Assembly (NCBI RefSeq): GCF_018531445.1
Contig: NZ_JAHDTH010000014.1
Location: 1-64,000, forward strand
Direction: 5' to 3'
DNA from: Pseudonocardia lacus
GTDB lineage: Bacteria; Actinomycetota; Actinomycetes; Mycobacteriales; Pseudonocardiaceae
Length of the DNA stretch: 64,000 bases
The notes beneath the pieces were generated by a model that was given only the letters and a program-made list of their open reading frames with translations, ran no database searches and was not told the DNA's origin. The first letter of the stretch is position 1. Each line of letters begins with the position of its first letter. Both the position numbers and the translations under genes were made by a program. Positions 61,829 to 64,000 of this stretch are shown here, one piece after another.

Positions 61829-63157
61829 ATGACGGCGTCCCCGCCGACGCCCGGAGACGATCGAGGGGTGGCCGCCCGCCGGCGGCAGCGGACCGGGCGG
61901 CGGGTCGGCGGGTGGGTCCTCGTCGCCGTGACGGTCCCGGTGGGGGCGATCAGCGCGGGCACGGCCCTGCTCGCCACGGCGGCGCTGACCGGGCACCGGC
62001 TCGTCGCCGCCGCCGTGGCGGTCGCGGCGGCGGCGGCCGTCGGCTGCCTGCCGGCGCGGGCCGGCGCGACACGCGTGGCGGACACCCCGCTACGGCAGCG
62101 GCTGACGGTGATCGGCGCGATCGGGCTGTCCGTCCTGGTCACGGTCGTCCTCGGCGGCGGGCTCATCTACGACGACGCGCCGCGCCCCACACGGCCCGAC
62201 CCCACCGGCGCGCGGTTCTGGGACCTGCCCGACGGATCGCGCATCGCCTACTGGCGAACGCCGCCGGTGGGGCAGCCGCACCCGACGCCGGTCGTCCTGG
62301 TCCACGGCGGACCCGGCGCACCGGACGGCAGCACCGGCCCGATCGCGGCCGCGCTCGCCGGCAGCGGGTTCGACGTCTACCGCTACCACCAGTTCGGCTC
62401 CGGGCTGTCCAGCCGTCCCGCTGACATCGGCGAGTACACGGTGCACCGGCACGTCTCCGACATCGAGGCCATCCGGGTCGCCCTCGGGGCCGAGCGGCTC
62501 GTACTCGTCGGCGGCTCCTGGGGTGGTCAGCTCATCGCGAACTACCTCGCGGCCCACCCCGACCGCGTCGACCGGGCAGTGCTGTCCTCTCCCGCACCCA
62601 TCTGGGCGCCCGCGTACAGCGACGACACCCGCCTGACCCGGGCCGGACGCGACGACCAGCGTGCCGTCATCGCCGAGCATCCCCGGTTCGCGGTGGCGCA
62701 CGTCCTGCTGAACGCGGTGGGCCCGGGAACGGCGCACGCCCTGCTCCCCGACGATCCGATGGACGGCGTGTTCGAGGCGGTCGTCGCCGGGTTCGACATG
62801 CGACCGGGCTGCCCGGCCGGGGGTGCCGGCGACCACCGCGAACACCCCGCGGGCCTGGGGTTCTGGGCGAACGCGATGACCGTGCGGGACTCCCGCCGGA
62901 CCCCCGATCCGCGCCCGGCGCTCCGGGAGACCCGGACCCCCGTCCTGATCCTGCGTGGCGAGTGCGACTACCAGTCGTGGGAGGTCGCACGCGAGTACCG
63001 GGACGTCCTCCCCGGGGCCGTCCTGCTCCCCGTCGACGGCGCCGGGCACAGCATCCAGACCGACCGGCCGGACGTCCACCTCGCCGCCGTGAGCGCGTTC
63101 CTGCTGGATCGACCACTGCCCGGGCAGCCCCACACATCGCCGGAACCACCGTGGTGA
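61829..63157 (+). CDS. membrane-anchored alpha/beta hydrolase (proline iminopeptidase-like)
   Basis: The protein has 442 residues. Three hydrophobic segments lie within the first 115 residues (GWVLVAVTVPVGAISAGTALLA, VAAAVAVAAAAAVGCL, LTVIGAIGLSVLVTVVLGGGLI). The catalytic domain outside has the oxyanion motif VVLVHGGPGAPDGS, the nucleophile elbow LVGGSWGGQLIANYL, Asp in ILRGECDYQSWEV and His in VDGAGHSIQTDRP. It is an S33-like peptidase or esterase. The ATG has GGGGCGGGGA before it. It is divergent from the regulator/membrane-protein pair. The substrate is unknown. Confidence 0.8.
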   Translation: MTASPPTPGDDRGVAARRRQRTGRRVGGWVLVAVTVPVGAISAGTALLATAALTGHRLVAAAVAVAAAAAVGCLPARAGATRVADTPLRQRLTVIGAIGLSVLVTVVLGGGLIYDDAPRPTRPDPTGARFWDLPDGSRIAYWRTPPVGQPHPTPVVLVHGGPGAPDGSTGPIAAALAGSGFDVYRYHQFGSGLSSRPADIGEYTVHRHVSDIEAIRVALGAERLVLVGGSWGGQLIANYLAAHPDRVDRAVLSSPAPIWAPAYSDDTRLTRAGRDDQRAVIAEHPRFAVAHVLLNAVGPGTAHALLPDDPMDGVFEAVVAGFDMRPGCPAGGAGDHREHPAGLGFWANAMTVRDSRRTPDPRPALRETRTPVLILRGECDYQSWEVAREYRDVLPGAVLLPVDGAGHSIQTDRPDVHLAAVSAFLLDRPLPGQPHTSPEPPW

Positions 63158-63210
63158 CCCGAACGCGACCCTGGGGGGCAGCCCCTCCCGGATGGGAGCG
63201 GGGCGGGAGG

Positions 63211-63678
63211 TCAGGAGCGGGGCAGCAGGAGGGCGGTGGCGACGGCGGCGAGGCCTTCGCCACGGCCGGTGAGGCCGAGGCCGTCGGTGGTGGTGCCGGA
63301 GACCGCGACCGGTCCGCCGGCCGCGGCCGAGAGCACCTCCTGGGCCTCGGCGCGGCGGGGGCCGATCCGCGGGCGGTTCCCGATGACCTGGACCGCGGCG
63401 TTGCCCAGCACCCAGTCCCGCGCCGCCAGCAGCTCGCGGACCTCCGTGAGCAACGCCACGCCGCTGGCGTCCGTCCACTCGGGGCGCCCGGTGCCGAACA
63501 CGGCGCCGAGGTCGCCCAGGCCCGCGGCGGAGAGCAGGGCGTCGCAGAGGGCGTGCGCGGCCACATCACCGTCGGAGTGCCCGGCGCAGCCGTCGGCGTC
63601 GGCCCAGCGCAGCCCGGCCAGCCAGCACGCCCGCCCCGGCTCGATCGGGTGCACGTCCGTGCCGATCCCGACGCGCAT
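63211..63678 (-). CDS. ispF: 2-C-methyl-D-erythritol 2,4-cyclodiphosphate synthase
   Basis: The protein has 155 residues, the family length. Zinc ligands are in GIGTDVHPI (Asp8, His10) and [10 protein letters not shown] (His42). HSDGD (34-38) and the C-terminal [21 protein letters not shown] with the TT/E substrate residues are present. It makes the cyclodiphosphate of the MEP isoprenoid pathway. ispD lies 28 bp upstream on the same strand. Confidence 0.95.
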   Translation of the reverse strand: MRVGIGTDVHPIEPGRACWLAGLRWADADGCAGHSDGDVAAHALCDALLSAAGLGDLGAVFGTGRPEWTDASGVALLTEVRELLAARDWVLGNAAVQVIGNRPRIGPRRAEAQEVLSAAAGGPVAVSGTTTDGLGLTGRGEGLAAVATALLLPRS

Positions 63679-63706
63679 CCGCTCCCCCTCCGCCGACGAG
63701 GCGACG

Positions 63707-64000
63707 CTAGTGCACGAGGAGCTCGGCCAGCCGCAGGTCCCACGCCGTCCGCACGGGGAAGGCGGCCGGGTCGCCGGGGACGTGGCGCACGGCGCCCTCC
63801 GCGGCCAGCCGCAGGACGGTCGCGAACGGGTCCTCGGTGGGCACCAGCAGCGCGGTGCGGACGACCTGCGGGGTCTGCAGGACGCGCAGATCGGCACGGT
63901 CGGGGGTGGCGGTGATGAGGTCGGCGTCGTCGACGAGCTTGACCGTGTCGGTCAGCGGGAGGACCGGCACCACGGCGGCGCACCCGGTGGCGGCTTCGGC
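63707..64000 (-). CDS. ispD: 2-C-methyl-D-erythritol 4-phosphate cytidylyltransferase, C-terminal part
   Basis: The last 97 codons are in the window. They read [31 protein letters not shown] and [22 protein letters not shown], the C-terminal part of IspD with the LQTPQ motif. The catalytic N-terminal nucleotide-binding half is outside the window. The pairing with ispF is the standard actinobacterial order. Confidence 0.9.
   Translation of the reverse strand, partial: AEAATGCAAVVPVLPLTDTVKLVDDADLITATPDRADLRVLQTPQVVRTALLVPTEDPFATVLRLAAEGAVRHVPGDPAAFPVRTAWDLRLAELLVH

Overview
The window is 64 kb of very high-GC actinobacterial chromosome. Codons end almost always in G or C, several genes have a TANNNT hexamer placed so that transcription would start at the start codon (leaderless mRNA), an XRE/DUF397 regulator pair is present, and the housekeeping set ispD-ispF / cysS-rlmB runs in the actinobacterial order. 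Pseudonocardia or a close relative of the Pseudonocardiales is my best guess, made from protein style rather than a search.

Layout. 1-6.4 kb: a minus-strand catabolic operon (NCS1 permease, HyuA-like hydantoinase/oxoprolinase, three DUF917 paralogues in tandem, a PucR-type regulator cut by the window edge), nearly all joined by 4-bp overlaps. 6.5-26 kb: ordinary accessory actinobacterial genes, namely an M14 peptidase, an XRE/DUF397 pair, small methyltransferases, VOC/PPOX/CGNR proteins, an SDR, a TetR gene facing RidA and an LLM oxidoreductase, and a sigma factor with SnoaL-like neighbours.

26.05-47.23 kb: a 21.1-kb genomic island. A complete tRNA-Thr(UGU) lies at its left end and a perfect 38-bp copy of the 5' half of that tRNA lies at its right end. 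I found no integrase or other mobility gene inside. Apart from about 0.5 kb at the right end, all of it is anti-phage-type cargo in two convergent operons. The rightward operon is vsr, Z1 helicase-like protein, PD-(D/E)XK DUF4420, GHKL (MutL/MORC-type) ATPase, two proteins of unknown function, and a C5-cytosine methyltransferase. It resembles Mza / MutL-MORC restriction systems. The leftward operon is a giant sacsin-type ATPase fused to an SF2 helicase, a UvrD-type SF1 helicase, a DrmA-like helicase and a DrmB-like DUF1998 protein. It resembles DISARM without its phospholipase-D gene and without its own methyltransferase. The only methyltransferase in the island ends 22 bp from the end of drmB. 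This composite is the best candidate in the window for an undescribed system.

47.2-64 kb: chromosomal backbone. It holds a ThrE exporter, otsA-otsB for trehalose synthesis, a TetR gene with two perfect 17-bp operators, a LacI regulator, a ZnuABC-type zinc uptake operon behind a Zur-box-like site, rlmB and cysS. An inserted 4-kb stretch follows (VOC protein, 123-bp tandem repeat, fused tautomerase/MarR pair, wHTH/membrane-protein pair with an alpha/beta hydrolase), then ispF and a partial ispD.

Limits: all family calls come from reading motifs by eye, with no database search. Starts were chosen from ribosome-binding sites, overlaps and family length, and are flagged where uncertain.
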